Source: Promethearchaeota archaeon (GTDB taxonomy: Archaea; Asgardarchaeota; Thorarchaeia; Thorarchaeales; Thorarchaeaceae). Taken from it: a DNA stretch of 64,000 bases. Both the position numbers and the translations under genes were made by a program. Under the pieces are notes generated by a model. It was not told the DNA's origin, made no database searches, and worked only from the letters and a program-made list of their open reading frames with translations. This document shows positions 1-15,100 of this stretch, piece after piece (the first letter of the stretch is position 1; the number at the start of each line of letters is the position of its first letter). Location of the stretch: NCBI GenBank assembly GCA_014728035.1, contig WJMJ01000062.1, positions 1 through 64,000 on the forward strand. The letters are read 5' to 3'.

Positions 1-146
1 CCACCCGTGATAACGAGAAGGGCAAGCATAAAGGCCCACTCCTTCCTTCGTATCACCGAGTGTGGAACCGTCTTGACATACACTATCACCAGTACCAGTA
101 CAAAGCCGAACACTAGTACAGATATCAGAGTCCACAGGTCGAACAT
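1..146 (-). CDS. Partial membrane protein directly downstream of the giant gene (cut by left edge)
   Basis: An ATG at 146-144 opens a frame that stays open to the window edge (48 full codons visible). It starts one base after the TAA of the giant gene, and a strong Shine-Dalgarno GGAGTGG (152-158, inside the last giant-protein codons) sits 5 bases upstream, so the start is well supported and translation is probably coupled. The visible N-terminus begins MFDLWTLISVLVFGFVLVLV, a membrane segment of about 20 residues, then a basic stretch (KTVPHSVIRRKEW) and the start of a second hydrophobic segment (FMLALLVITG). I infer a multi-pass or hairpin membrane protein co-transcribed with the giant surface protein. 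The family cannot be recognised from 48 residues. Confidence 0.7.
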   Translation of the reverse strand, partial: MFDLWTLISVLVFGFVLVLVIVYVKTVPHSVIRRKEWAFMLALLVITG

Positions 147-147
147 C

Positions 148-3100
148 TTATCCACTCCATCGTGCCTGCATGACAGGAATTCGCATGGCCACCATTGAGA
201 GCTGAAGTCCTGTTAAAACTATCTGCAATCCAATTCGTGTTTCTCGGGCTAAGTAATTAAGGCTGATGCCTTTTCCGATATACGAATTCATTCGGCCGAC
301 ACTTCTGAGGGCCGCAGAAGTTATAATGCTCATGGACATGACACCAGTAAAACCATATGCTCCACCTATCGGTCTCTGAGCTGGATCTACAGCCATCATG
401 GAATCAAAGGCCATCTCAAAGACTACTTCACCAACTAGGTCAGAGTACTTCACAAGCCCATCAACCAAGCTCGACAGTAGATTGACTCCCAAATAATGAA
501 TCCTTTGAGTAGCACTTCGCTGTAGTACACGAGAGGTTGTATCGGTCCAAGACAGCAAACGATTCCTAACTCTCTGACCAAGATTCATGTATGACTTGGT
601 ATTCATATCAAATGTGTGGATATTACGTCCAATACTACGTATTTTTGACACAACGCCAGTTAGTCCCATACTGATCAGATCAGCTAGGAGTTCCTGTAGA
701 AACAGATTCCAACCACGGTTGCTTGTTATCTGCCACAATGAGAAATTGCCCATAGTGCTATCAGAGAATACAGGACCATCACCAAACGTGTCTGTGTAGG
801 TATTGATGATATCCATTCCACCTAGTAATAGGTGATCAAACATGGACCTTCCTGTAGTCGCACTGATTATCAATTCTGAACCCCAAAGTGCAGTTATCCC
901 AGCAGTCACAGGAGCGAAACTCACCATGGTTGCTCCAAGAGTAATCATGGCTTTTCTCACCTCAACACTATCTGCTTCTTGTTGTTTCAAAATATCCAGA
1001 TATCGACCTATGTAATCATGGTCGTATTCCATCCGTAATGCATAGGAATCATAATACAGGAGATTTCTAGCAATATCTACCAAAGAGGTCACATTATCGG
1101 GATTCTTTCTACATACCATGACATCCATTTGGGGAACTGTGTTCACCAGCTCCGCATTGGAATTCCAAATTGGTGTCCCATTATTCATCCAATTAGAATG
1201 GTACTTTGTGATGTCGATGGTGATAGTAGTGTTTGTAGGAGTTAGAACAAAGGTCTCATTGTAGAGCTGTCCAAAGAGTGCGAAACGTAGTTTCATAAAG
1301 AATTCATCAGGTGTATCAGGACCCCACTCGAAATTGAATGTGACCTGTTTTCCTCTGACTACCTGATGTCTTGCGTATTGACTCTCCCCAGTCCACCAAT
1401 GAAGACCTGGCACATCAAGAATGTCCTTTGGTGTTTCGTCATCACCCCAAGATGAGGTCTCGTAGATAGTTGGACGTACTTGCAAGGTTTCATTCTGCAC
1501 ATTGAGAGATTGGACAAGGGGTTGTCGTTCTTCACCAACTTCTGTATAATTATACTGGCCATCACTAAACCAATCAGCCCCATCAATATCCAATACCCAA
1601 TTCTCTTCAATGTAGGAAGAAAGTTCGCCATCTCCACAACGAGGATGAATCATAGAGTCAATATCCACTACAGGACCATATCCAAGACTATTTGCAAAAT
1701 AATTGCTTCCTGCAACACCCATGTACAACGGCCCACCAACAATTGTAGCTAGAGATCCTCTTAGTGCTTGACCGTGAAGTTCATCAGCCCATCCTTCAGT
1801 ATTCCAGACATCGATTCTATCCTCAACACTGTAATCAAGAGATACCTCAGACACGCACTCATCAAGTAGTGAGTGTCCCCACATGTTCATGTGGTTGTAT
1901 CGCGATATAGTGTCAAGATAGGTCTGGCATAGAGTCGCATTTCTCCAGATGTGGTCCTGCGATATAACAGAGGATAGACCAAAACTAAGAACCCCTAGTC
2001 CTTGTCGATCAGCCTGAAATGTAATTGGGCTTGCAAAGCTAGATGGAGGGCCTTCGTTTATCGTTGCATAGTCCAGATATTTTCGATCTGCTTGTTTCAA
2101 ATAAGATGTGTCAATCGACCAGATTGGCCTATACTCTCTATCGATATCTCCTAGTATCATCTGACCTGTTGATGTTGGTGCAGAGCCAGCAGAACTATGA
2201 TGTACTGTTGATGTGATTCCGGGTATCCAGAAAGAGAAACCATCATCATGATCCAAATCTATGAGATATTGTCCATTTACGTTAAGCACTTGCCAATAGA
2301 ACTTTGTAGCACAGTGACTAGACACATCGTAATCTGGAGTTGGATTGAATGATAGCCGATAGTTCCATGGGTTGATACCATCAGAAGACTTGAAGTCAAC
2401 ACGACTTAGAAGCGGATTGGTCGGTGATGTCATATGAAGATTGGTAGAGTCTGAAGCTTCTAAGGTAGGCGATGAGATGGGAATATTGTTACTTCCATCC
2501 CAACCTAGAATAGAAGCTGAGATATGATCATTCCAGACATCCTCCGAAGACTCAACATAATAATCGAACTCCTGTTGATGGTGTGGTAGAACTACACGTT
2601 CCATCGAAATATCTTGAAGAAGGCCACCATCAGGAGTTGGAAGAAGCATTGGAAATTCGACCCCTTGATGAGTTCGGACTGAAAATTCTTTGATAATGCT
2701 GATCCTCGATATAGAGAACATTTTGTTGTTATAATGGAAATCAGTAGAGCCAACCACATAATCTCGTTCACATACTGCGACGTTTATAGTCACATCAGTG
2801 ATGAAGAAATCATATAGCATATCAAACCTACTAAGATCTATCTCAAATAGGACAGTCTTAGGGTCTCCAGTGTCAATGAGTGGAGAATGGATATACCATG
2901 TATAAGGTTCTACATCATTGATGAGCCTTGTTGAATTTGCACGAGTTGTATTGTAGACATAATATCCACCCATAGTTAGATAGATGCCTCCATAATGATT
3001 CTCAACCTCACCAGTGTAAGCTGGGTCAAAGGGTGGACATTCATCAGGGAATCTGCCTTCCACCCGAATCTTTGTGCTTCCAGGAGGAACAACAAACTTG

Positions 3101-6100
3101 TAGGCATCATCCGATGACTTATACGTATCCGTATTGTTATCAGCTGGGTCAGTAGAAACGGTCCACCACTCATATTCTAAACCTTGTTCATAATTATTAG
3201 TATCAACCGAACTCACAGTTACACTATGATACCTATCAGTGTGAGAGGGTAGGTCTATGTCATATGTGTAGGAATCAGCCCAGTACTCTGGATTCGAATA
3301 GCTTTGTGAAAACATTCCCTTGTATGGTATGTCCTTGGGTGTGAATTCCACTGTGGCATTGTCAGCATGATACCACGCACTGTCCATGTCAAGGTCTAGC
3401 ACTCGTTCTGGACCATCAGGCCATATGGAGGCACTACCGTCCTTGTGAGTAGTGTAGTAGAAGGGAGCCCAGCCATCCGTTGTCATATATCCACTTGCTT
3501 CTAGGAAGCGTTCTGCAAGACTACCATCATACTCTCCCTGAAAGATTGTATCAGGAACAGCATCACAGCTGAATATCACCGAGCCAGCGGTCTCCATCAA
3601 GGGTGTAAAGGCACGACCATCACTGAAATAGCCCATCGATGCCACATCTCGAATCATATACTGCATGAGGTCAGTAGCATCCAATGTGACTTTCATGCCA
3701 CCAATAGCATCCGTCTTCATCAGGATGTTGGTCTTGTCGAGCATTGCAGAGGGAGCTTCGTATAGACTGACAGAGCCACCCTCACGAATTCGCTCATAGT
3801 GGTCATAGTCATAATATACAGCCGTGTAACGTCCATGAGTTGGTAGATAGGTATTACAGTTCTCCACTGGTGAACCATCTTCATGCGTGAACTTGAACTT
3901 GAACCAGTTCTCTGATGCTCCACCATCCTGATAGAGGCGGAGATAGATCGTGTGAATTCCAGTACGAAGATAGGTCGATATTGTTGTCCCGGCCTCAGGC
4001 GTCATATCTATACCGTCTATCCAGACCTCAACATTGGTCATGGATGAGACTGTGAGGGAGAAGGTATACCAATCTGTCTGTGGGACCTCAAGCACAGTGA
4101 AATAGTGCTGGTACCACTTCTGACCCAGAGCCTCGGCATACTCACGAGGATAGCCACTGAGGTAGTTCGCATATGTAGGAGTCTCCTCATCATAATGCAT
4201 GGCTCGATACCATCCATTCATAAACTCAAGCTGAGCTTCTGGTCGGTCATAGACTGTGAGGAGTTCAGGGTCGATGTCCATCACGGACCAGCTGAAGCCC
4301 TGATTCCTACAGGTCTCGATGGAGAACTGGGTTGCTCCAATCTCAAGGTCCCATCCACTAACGGAGACCATCTCATTCAGGTCATAGTGACTAAAGTCTT
4401 CTCGATAGATCAGCATAGTGTAGTTGTTTGCCCATATCTGTAGGTCATCTAAGAAGTAGCTGATATTTCCTGAGTTGCCACCAAGACTCTCGACGATGGC
4501 AATTTGGGTGATTCCGCCTAAACCATGGGGAGAAGAGAATTCTTCATGATATACCACAGATGAAGGTTCACCAGTGATATCCATCTGGCGATACCGCACC
4601 TCGTCACTAGCAAAATCAAGGTCCCAATGCACCCATTGGTTATGAGCTACGCTTGTGGTCCACTCAGAGAGAATGGTAATAGGCTCAGTTGCGCCACCAT
4701 CTAGATCCCAGACATACTTACGAACACTGAAACGATACTGGTCACCATAGGCACGCGGGCTGTCAGTAACCCATAGATCTAACTCGCTATCATAGTGCCA
4801 ATCCCATGTTATCCATGTTTCGAAGCTGCCAAATAGTCCAACCGCTTCATCTGTAGTATATTCATGGATGACCTCAAGAATCTGAGATGTTCCACTACTA
4901 AGGACAGTTGTCTCTTGTCCAACAGGATCACTGACGGGTTGGGGGAGATAATCATTCCACCATAGCGGAGCTGAATCATCAACCCCATTTTCAAAGTCCA
5001 ACCATGTGTAGAACTGAATCGAACAATTGGGATTGTCGAGATTGACGGTCTTTTTGAGTCGAGACAAGTCAAAGTTATTATCGTAGATAAAGAGAGAGCC
5101 ATCCATCAGGTCTCGTGGGCTAGCAATCCAACTGGTAATGAAGCCATCTTCATCAATACCATCCGTATCTCCAGAGGGAGCTAGTCGTGACCCTTTGCGG
5201 TCTACAGTCTGATACATTGTAACGGGAACTATTGAATCAGGTGATGTCATGTAAACATCATAAACTCCGGTTGTTACATTAAACTGATACAGGTCAGGTA
5301 ACTCGCCCTCTGTGACATTCAGATGGAGAAACAGACTGACAATATCCAAGGATATAACAGTCTTGACGGTCTGATTCAGATAGATCGTATCTTGTGTGGA
5401 ATTGCCAGCTAACGAGGAAACTGTGATGGAATAGGGAGAAACTGTGTCATTTGCCCAGTAGTAGGAAACAGTGATATTGCTATCACCACTGGCAGGATCT
5501 ACCATCAATCGAAGGTCTCTCTGCTCATATATATCAAGACTGGTTGAGCCATCAACGTCAATTCCCTTCAAAGATTGTTTATGAGTAAGATACCCTGCAA
5601 AACAGGAGGAATTAGCTGAACTAGAGAAGACACTATCTTGTAGTAGGACATCACCATAGACTATCAGACCGTTATATGAGGTGAAACGGGAGATAGCCAA
5701 ACCAGAACTATCAAAATATAATTCTGAACTATTCATATATTCATAATTCGTTGAGTCGGATTCTCGTGTTACTTTCCAAAGATAATCATCTTGTGCAATA
5801 TCAAGTGTGTTGGTCAGATAGACATCATCAAGAGTCGCTCCAATGATAGCAGGTGAGAGGGAATTGTCATACATGATGAAGCTGATCTCTGTAATAGTTC
5901 GATTAGATATATCCCGGTCAAGGTTCTCCAGAGAGATGAACAGTTCATTGACTCCGTGATGAAGATCCTCTTGTAGTTCAAAGATCTCATCTCCATCTGA
6001 GGAGATTGCATAAGCCACGGACCCATTATCCAATACCATGCGAATTCTATACTCGTGTACAGCTTCAATAGTATATCCTGTATCCACATAGGGTTTGACC

Positions 6101-9100
6101 GATAGATGAAGATATGAGAAATCAGTCGCATTCAGAGTGGCATTGTCTACTAGAATAACAGATACATAGACTTTATTCTTATGAGTGAGAGCTCGTACAG
6201 AGTGTTTACCTTCTGTCAATGGTGCTAGGGGATAGGTAGATGCGGATGTTATTATATCACTCTCGCGCTCTACGGAATTCAGATACAATACAGGTGCCTG
6301 ATTGATGGCAGCCCATAATCGCACACTCTCCATAGTGAGCTCGTCAGCATAGACGGTTGTCCAATTGATAAGGCCAGTTTCGGTAATGGTATACGTTCTG
6401 TTGATAGACCGACCCTCGACCCAACCACACATCATAAATTCGATTCTATGTCTGGTCTGGTCCAGGATGATCACCTCATCCAGAAGAACTTGAGTGGTGT
6501 TCTCACCTATCTCGAATTCAATGGCATCTGTAGCAACATGTAGATTCAGGTCATATTCTGTGGTCCAGACCTCAAGATTCGAGTGTGGATGATAGTGGAC
6601 GGTCTCGGGAATACCGTTGATTAATGAACTGAACTTCGTATATACAGGCCCCTGGTCATAATACTCTGTGATACTAGCAAACATACTAAGAACTCCTGTT
6701 GTGGTCACATCAGTCGAGTTCTCACGAGTGGTCTGCAGGGTATTGACATCAAGGGACTGGAGGTTAAACAGGGTTAGACCAGAATATTTGCTTGTACCAA
6801 GTAGTTCAACATAGTCTGACCCAACATCAATCCTGCTCATTGGCCTATTGATAAGGGCAAATTCGGATATGGATAACCTTTGTCCTGGTGCATCCTGATA
6901 TATCCCAATTGACGTGATGACTTGAAGATGGCCAGCAATCGCGCTAATATTAAGGACAATTCTATCCCAAGTAGGCCAAGATAATTGGTGAGATACTGTC
7001 TGAGATACGGATTCATTTGTGAGTCCTTTGATGTTCAGCCAAGTAGCACCAGAGGACACAGATAGATCTCCATTAATGACCAGTTCACTCATAGAACTTA
7101 TTGGAAAGTCAAGATTGAGATATGACACATTGGTACACGAATTTGAGGTGGCAGAATATCCATATTTCGTAATTTCCAGCTCGGTCTGACCATCAACTTT
7201 TGGTAGGAGATACCCATTGCTACTGATACCACCAAAACCAAGAGTCATATGTTGAATGTGTATAGAGCCTGCTGCAACCCGAATGAACAGTCTGGTCAAT
7301 GTATCAAATCTTGAAACGATATTGCTTAGAGCAATTGTATAGACTCTCCAATCAGATATCCCAGACGAAACCGAAGCATGAAGCATGTTTCGCGTGATAT
7401 TCATTCCTTCATGTTCGAACATGACTTGTATCGAACTACTGTTCAACTGAATTGGTGAGTCGTATCGCCAGCGAATGATGAACCATTGGTCAGTTACAGA
7501 TAGGTCCGCAAAGTTCCATTCTATTTCAAGACTAGCGGTGTAATCTGCTGTATCAAATACACCGTAGGATATCCAGTCATCACAAGATAGAGTGCAGTCA
7601 AGTGGTCCTACGGTTGCCTCTGAACTCCATGTCCAATCAAATGAATACACCTCAGACTCTGCTTCTAAGGTATCGTTCGTTCTATCGTTGTCTCCATCTC
7701 TGGCATATACTTTCCAAAGAACAGAACCTGCTACTGACTCATGGTTATAGATGATGCAGGTCCAACTAGCACCATCTTGTGTTCCTGCTCTACTGGTCCA
7801 TTGACCGCCAATCTCAAACCAGAAGACCACTTCAGATAGAGGAGAATAGTCAGAGATAGTTATACTCAACAGAACATCACCGGATTCTGTACCTGTAATA
7901 GGACTCGGACTTGAAAAATCAGGAGATGCGGAATCATCATCAGATATGGTACCACCTATGAACTCTGATAACAGCAAAGTTGAATCTCCACTTCTATCAC
8001 TGTCAGCATCAACAGTCCTGACCCTCCAGATCAGTGTTGAGCCAGTCGCCTCATGCCAGACTGATGGAGCAATGGAGAAGCCATAAGTGCAGCTAGTGTT
8101 GGTATAATATGATTCATACGAAGACCAACTTTCCCCATTATCCAGAGAATAAGCAAACTCCACAGAAGACAGACCACTACTATCAGTCACATACACAGCG
8201 AGTTCATAATCACTGTTCCAACCATCATTTTGCGAACCACTATCAGATGGAGATTGGACCAATGGAACATCTGAATCATCATCTAATACTACAACAATGA
8301 GGGGATTCACCTCACTACCCTGTTGTGATGTTAGAGTATCACCAGTTCTGTCGACATCTCCGTCGGTGACAACAATAAAGTAGTCAAGGGTCTGTCCAAC
8401 ATCATAAGATAGTTCAACAGTCCATATTCCGTTTCCGTTGCCACCAGGCCCATTCATTTGATAGGAGATAGGTGAACCTGTAACATCGTATAATGTTATG
8501 GAGGATATGCCACTAGAATCAGCAACATCGACAGATATGGTCAGTATACCATTATCCCATTGTGAACTGGCATCATAGACTGTTCCTGACGTATAATAAC
8601 TGATAGCAGGTGCTGACGTGTCATCATCTGAAACCGAACCACCAATCTGTTCACTACTTGTCTGTGTGAGAGAGTCACCTGTTCTATCAGCATCACTATC
8701 GGTTGCTCGGACCTTCCACATAATACTACTATCAAGAGCAGATAACCATGTGGTCCTATCAATAGTGTAGGAATAGGTATTGCCATTTATGGAGGAGTAA
8801 CTAGTCCAAGAGCTCCATGTAGTACCGTCATCTAGGGAATATATAAACTCAACAGAGGATATTCCACTAGCATCAGTCACATCCACCCATAAGAGATAAC
8901 CATCAGATTTTGAATCGAGAATATTTCCATCATCACCAAGATTAGAGAGAGTAGGAACGGTTGTATCATCATCCGTTATCTGGCCACCAGTATAGTCAGA
9001 GCTTGTTGTCGTGAGGGAATCACTTGAACGATCTATATCGTTATCTGTCGTTCTGACTCTCCAGTAGATGGTGGAGTCAAGAGCGGTAAGCCAATCAGTT

Positions 9101-12100
9101 CGAGAGATGTAGTAGTGATAGGTGTCCGAACTGTTGGAATCGTAGGAATCCCAGGAGGTCCATGTTATTCCAGAGTCGAGAGAGTAGACGAACTCCACTG
9201 AGCTAATACCACTACTATCGGATATTGAGATCCAGATATGATATGAATCCAGTTTTGCGTCGGTCACCGAACCATCATCACCAGCACCTGAGAGAACAGG
9301 AGCTGAAGAATCATCATCTGTGACAGTTCCACCCGTTTGGGCAGTACTAGTCGTTTCTTCACTCTCAGTATCGATAGCCTTGAACCGATATTTGATAATG
9401 GAATCCAGCGCAGATAGCCATCCCCAAGTACCAGTTCTAGGTATCTCGTAAGAGAACAGATCCCCGGATTGAGAACTTGTTATGTCAAGCCATCCATTTG
9501 AAGAACTATACCATGTTGTTCCGCCATCAAGAGAATAGTCTGTGTAGACTGTATCAAGATTACTATCCGCATCGGTCACTTGGGCTTGTATGGTGTAGGT
9601 ATCGCTCTTTTCATCGAGTACTGAACCGTCACTTGAAAATGAATCAATGACCGGAGCCTCATTAGACGAATAGATCTGGTCGGTTGTGATCTGGATATCG
9701 TTCGTGTAACAGTGAAAGCCTTGATTATAGTTGTACTTTCGAGCCCATCCAATTGCGATATAGGTTGCAATACGGGATTTCGCGGTTGCAGAGGGAGAGG
9801 AAACAAGAGTAGAACTGCCCTTATTTTCAATGGATGCAATGATTGCATCTTGAGTTGAGTCGTAATAAATCTCGAAATCACCAAGATAGTTACCATAAGC
9901 CGCATCTTGATATTGCTCAGATCCTCCACCTTCCGCATCGGAGTAACAGTAATAGACATTCAGCATTCTATAGGACGAATACCAAGGGTCATGAACATTC
10001 AGCATGAACATAATCTCCTTATTTTCATCAAGGATAGCCACCTTCATCATTATTCCTGCACTATCTTGAATTCGTTCAAGCTCAGCTGTGAAACAAAGCC
10101 CTCCATCGAGTGTACTCTGAGTACTTAGCTCTCTCATCCACATTGGTCCGTGAGAATACTGAGAAGATGAAGGAATTGAACCACATGCATAACGACCATT
10201 ATTGATAGAGAGGGTAGAACTTTGAAGCTCACCCCAAAAGGTATCTCCATCCCAATTTGAGCTAGTGAGTAAGGTCCAACCGGATGTGGAGGTGCAAGCG
10301 TCAGAGTAGATTGAATATGTGGCACTCCGGGTCATCATGACCAGAGCTTCTAACGGATTAGCATCAGCACCATCAAGAATACCATCCGAGTCTGTATCGC
10401 TGTCTTGTGGGTCAGTATCAGCATTATACTCTCCGAGATTATCCAACCCATCTTTATCAGGGTCCTCCTTGTTATCCCTAGTTAAAGGATCAAGGGAGTT
10501 GTGATATTCCCAAGCATCGGGCATTTTGTCTTTATCTGAATCATCGCTTACTGGATTGGTTCTCAACGTGTAATACTCAAATCCATCAGTCAATAAGTCA
10601 AAGTCAGTGTCGTTATTCTTAGGGTCAGTTCCTATTTTTATTTCCAAATCATCCAAGAGACCGTCGTTATCAGAATCTATTCCTTCAGTACTGTATCGAG
10701 GTAAATCTAATGAAAGTGCTTGGTAACAGGGGGATACAGTATTCTGACTTTCAAAGGGAGAATCAGAAACTAATATGGGTTCTGAAAATACAATAGTACG
10801 AGTATCAGGAGCTGGATCACTAGGTATTGAACCATAAATAGAAACTTTCTCAATATTGAGCCAGAGTTCCTTTCCAATTGCACTGTCAGACCAATTGATA
10901 GAGAACCCAATAGCAGATATATTAGATGTTGAGAATTCATTCAATATATCTTGTAGAAATAGTGCCTTCTTTGTTGGTTCCGAGTTCTGTGGCAGTTTAG
11001 TAGAAAATTTTAGGCCATCCAGCAGGAAGAATACTTCAAGCCAGCAGTCCGCCTCAACACTTGACCGATATTCTACAACCATCGAGTTGATTCTTGTGAT
11101 GTTATAGGATAGCGGATGTTGGGCACCAAAGGAGCCTATACTTGCATGGGTCCAAGCTGTTAGGGATATGGTTTCAGAGGGGGCAAGTGTGTTGATATAT
11201 TGCTCATTATCATTTCCTATTCTTGTCCAAGACCCACTGACCTGTGATAAAGACACGCTATAGAATGTCAGATTATAAGCTTGACTTGGACTGTCTGTAA
11301 ATTCAATTCGATAGAATTTCTTCCCTGCAAGGGCATCAATAACAGATAGGTCAATATCTAATCGATGAGTAGTACCGTCAGCAATGAAGCCATAGTCAAT
11401 CCAGTCAGCATATACTATGACTCCATCCTCTCCATAAGCTGGATCTGAATTTACATTTATTCCTACAACTCGGAGTGACGGGCTATCATCACAATCGGTC
11501 ATTGAGTAGACAATACTTAGTGTGTTATAGGTCTCAAGTGGAACGGGTTCAGGAAGTCTATAGATAGCACTCCACGAAGGTGTTGTTGATATAATAGAGG
11601 TGTATCCGTTTTCAGCCTCGGTAACGTCTCCACTCCATCCAGCTGTTGTGTCCTGAACGACAGTTGCTCCTTCAGTTGGAGATATCTCAAGATGGTCAAC
11701 GGCCACATATCCACCGATATTGGAAACACCTACGAGTAGTTGTTTCACGTTTATAAAAGCATACTTGGAAAGGTCAATTGTGTACCATCCAGAATTAGAG
11801 GTTTCGAAAACATCAAGGACTGTATCGTTCTTCAAGACGAACGACAACCAGTAAGATGTAGCCCCATTATAAGAAACATCAAGTATCAGACAGCTATCAG
11901 GGAGAATGTAAAGATCTACATCTCTGGAGAAATTAGCTTTATTCTCACTGGCTACGAACTTCCCAGTATCGAAAATACTTTCTACACCACTTTGTTCAAT
12001 ATATCCAGAATCTATCGCATGCCATTCTGACACATCACCAAAACTCTCATGGAATTCATAATCGGTCTGGGAGATGTAGAGCAATTCTGGGTCTTTGACA

Positions 12101-15100
12101 ATAAGTAGGTCATCAACCCATAGAGTAAATGGAGCATTTCCAGAGTATGATATGAAGATAGATACTTTTGATACCCAATCAACACCATGATCAGCAGAGA
12201 GATTGGCCCAAATCAGACCTGTCTTGTCACAGTCATCATCGTAGCTTTTGGTATAAGTATCGAAAGTGTATCCACCATTAGCCTGTTGATAGTAGACTCT
12301 GACTCCGACAAAAATACACTCAGAACTCTTGATATGATAAGGCATATGAAGAATAGGATACTTGGCGGTATCAATGGAAACGTCCAATGATATCTCAGTT
12401 TCACCAGAGATAGAAGTGCCATCCACAATCAGACAGCCGGAATTTATTCCCAAATCAATCTCAGGTTCTGCAGTCCATCCGTCAATACTCAGAAAGTTTT
12501 CAGAAAGATAGGGGAAATGTACTCTTTGTGGATCAATACGTTGGTAGTCATTTTCGAAGACTACAGCTCGTTCGCGAAGCCCAAACCAATCAAGACGAAT
12601 CTTTGAGCCTGAAGTGGTCTTTTCTGCACCAATTCGAATCCTTTGAATATATGTTCCAGTAATTGAAAATGTCTGAACATATCTTCCAGATTTGTTGAAT
12701 CTGAAGAACTCTGTGGAGGTATCTGATGTGACAAGGACATAGGCATCACATTTGACAAGCTCCACGACATCCATCAAGAGATATTTGACCATAGCTGAAG
12801 GGATAGAGAGGCAGTCATACTCCACCCACATCTCACTTCTGTTTTCGAGAGGCATAAGTGTAAGCACGTCACCATCTGATCCGTAGACCGCATAGACAGA
12901 ATCGATTGAGTAAGGACGACTGAAATCAGTTGCAAAGTATTTATCTTCCACGTGTTCTTCTACTGGATCAATATCAAAGGTGGAAGTGTAACTTGGAACT
13001 GTGGTCGATTCCATATCTTCAAGAGAGAGTAGGGGCACATGGGTTCCATCTATCCTGTATTCACGAAGATGCTTCTGTACATCATACTCGAATGCAATCA
13101 TAACTTCATTTTGGTATAATGAACTATCAGAGAGTCTTCTGACTTCACGGTTAAAATTGATAAACCCAGATTCTAGTACCTCATAGAAATCAGTGATAAT
13201 AGCAAAAGTACTGAAGGCCTGCTGAATAACGAGTGTGCTATCATCCTGTTGTACGATTTCGAGTGAGATGGTCTCATACCATGATTTGTCAAGTGTGCAA
13301 TATTCTGTTCCGTTGAACTCCACTCGGTAATATGGAGTTGCTTCATGTAGAACATCTGCCATCGAGCTGACTGAGAATCCAAGAACTTCTGTATTCCATG
13401 AAAGAGACAAATCCCAATAGGGTAGGTAGACAGATTGAGTTTCAACAGAGAATAATTCACAACTGTCAATCCGAGTATAATCATCAGCATAGATATAGAT
13501 TGATGTCAGAATAGGATTTCTTTTCAAGCCTTGGCGAACAAGTAGTTTCTCAGCAAGTAAAGATATGTCAATCTCACATCGCAACCAGTCTGCGAATAAA
13601 GGAACATAACTTGCGCTTGAAGTAGAAATATTATACACATCTTCTTCAATGGCGATGGAAAATATGACTGTGGGGGTTGCATTTGCAACGAAGCTTAGTT
13701 TTAACCCATCACTGACCATTTGATATACAGGAATGGGCATCATAAGACAATCAGGACCAACTAGAGCTGCACGAGTTCCATGAAAGGCATTGTTGGTCCA
13801 ATTATACCCACTACCAGTATCAAAGTCATTCAATAGTGTGTGTGAGTTACTATTTCGTGGTGATAGCGAAATAATGTCTCCAGTTCTCGCCTTGAAAGCG
13901 GTCACCAGCTCGACCAGTTGATCATAGGCAATCTCTCCATCACCCGCAAGATCAGCAATATGTAATTCTAGTTCGAAAATCTTGTCAATATCTCCACTCG
14001 GTAATGCATACATCTTAGTTGCGAGAAAAGGTAGATCAATAGTCAACTCTTGTATGGATAATGGGTACCAATTGGTTTCCACCCACATAGTAGATCCATC
14101 AGCTGCAGAATGTAACAGAGCTCGATACTGAAGTAGAAGACCTGACGAATTAGAATCGAATGTGCTAACTAGGATGGGAACTCCCCGAATGTCTATCTCG
14201 GTGCTGTTTGTGAATGTCACATAGTCATTTGAAGTATCATCGTGATTATTCATAGCAAATTCGAAACTGCAGATAATATCAGGGGTATCTGGGTATATGA
14301 CTTGCATGTTAGCCATTCCAGTAACATTCCAATCCGAGGAGAAAATAGGAAGATAGGGAGTATGTGCCTCGCTTGTTAGAGCAAGAAGGCCACATGATTG
14401 TCCATATGATATAGCAGATGCGTCATGCAACTTGAAAGTCACAGGAACATTATGTGCAGAATTTGCTCGAACAAACACGACGAATGCATTTATCCCTTGG
14501 CTAAGAATTACAGGGATATCTGCATTAGTAGTAATGTTAGCTATCATATCTCCTCCATGATAGATCTCCATGAAAGTAATATCACCAGTCGATATATTGA
14601 GATAATGAAGCCCCTCTTGAGCATAGAACTCGCTATACGCAGCATAGTCCATTGTAACCCGTTCACCTTTGTCTTCTAAGAGGAAATGCGGACTGATATC
14701 TCCATGAGTGGAAACCGACCATTCATGCATCTTGACCTTGGTTCTTGAGAGTGCAATAGCATCTAGTTTCAAATGTGTGTTGTAAAGCATGTAACTATAG
14801 TTCTTGATTGCAATACGAACTCCAGTAAGAGAAAACTCAGGAAGGTCTATCTCATACCGAGTCCAGTCTGCTACTTGATAGAATCGAAATTCTCGCTTGG
14901 TTGTAAATCCTTCAGAGTGAGTTAGCTGAATCTCTATATCTGTGAATCCAGTGATATTTCTTTTTGCATAAAAGACGAGACCGGAAACGAGCTGCGAAGT
15001 GCCATAGTTGTATTCGATCCATCCAGGGGTGCCATCACCACCACACAGCACAACTGAATGAGAACTTCTGTATCCCTCCAATGAAAAGGCTGTTATGGAA

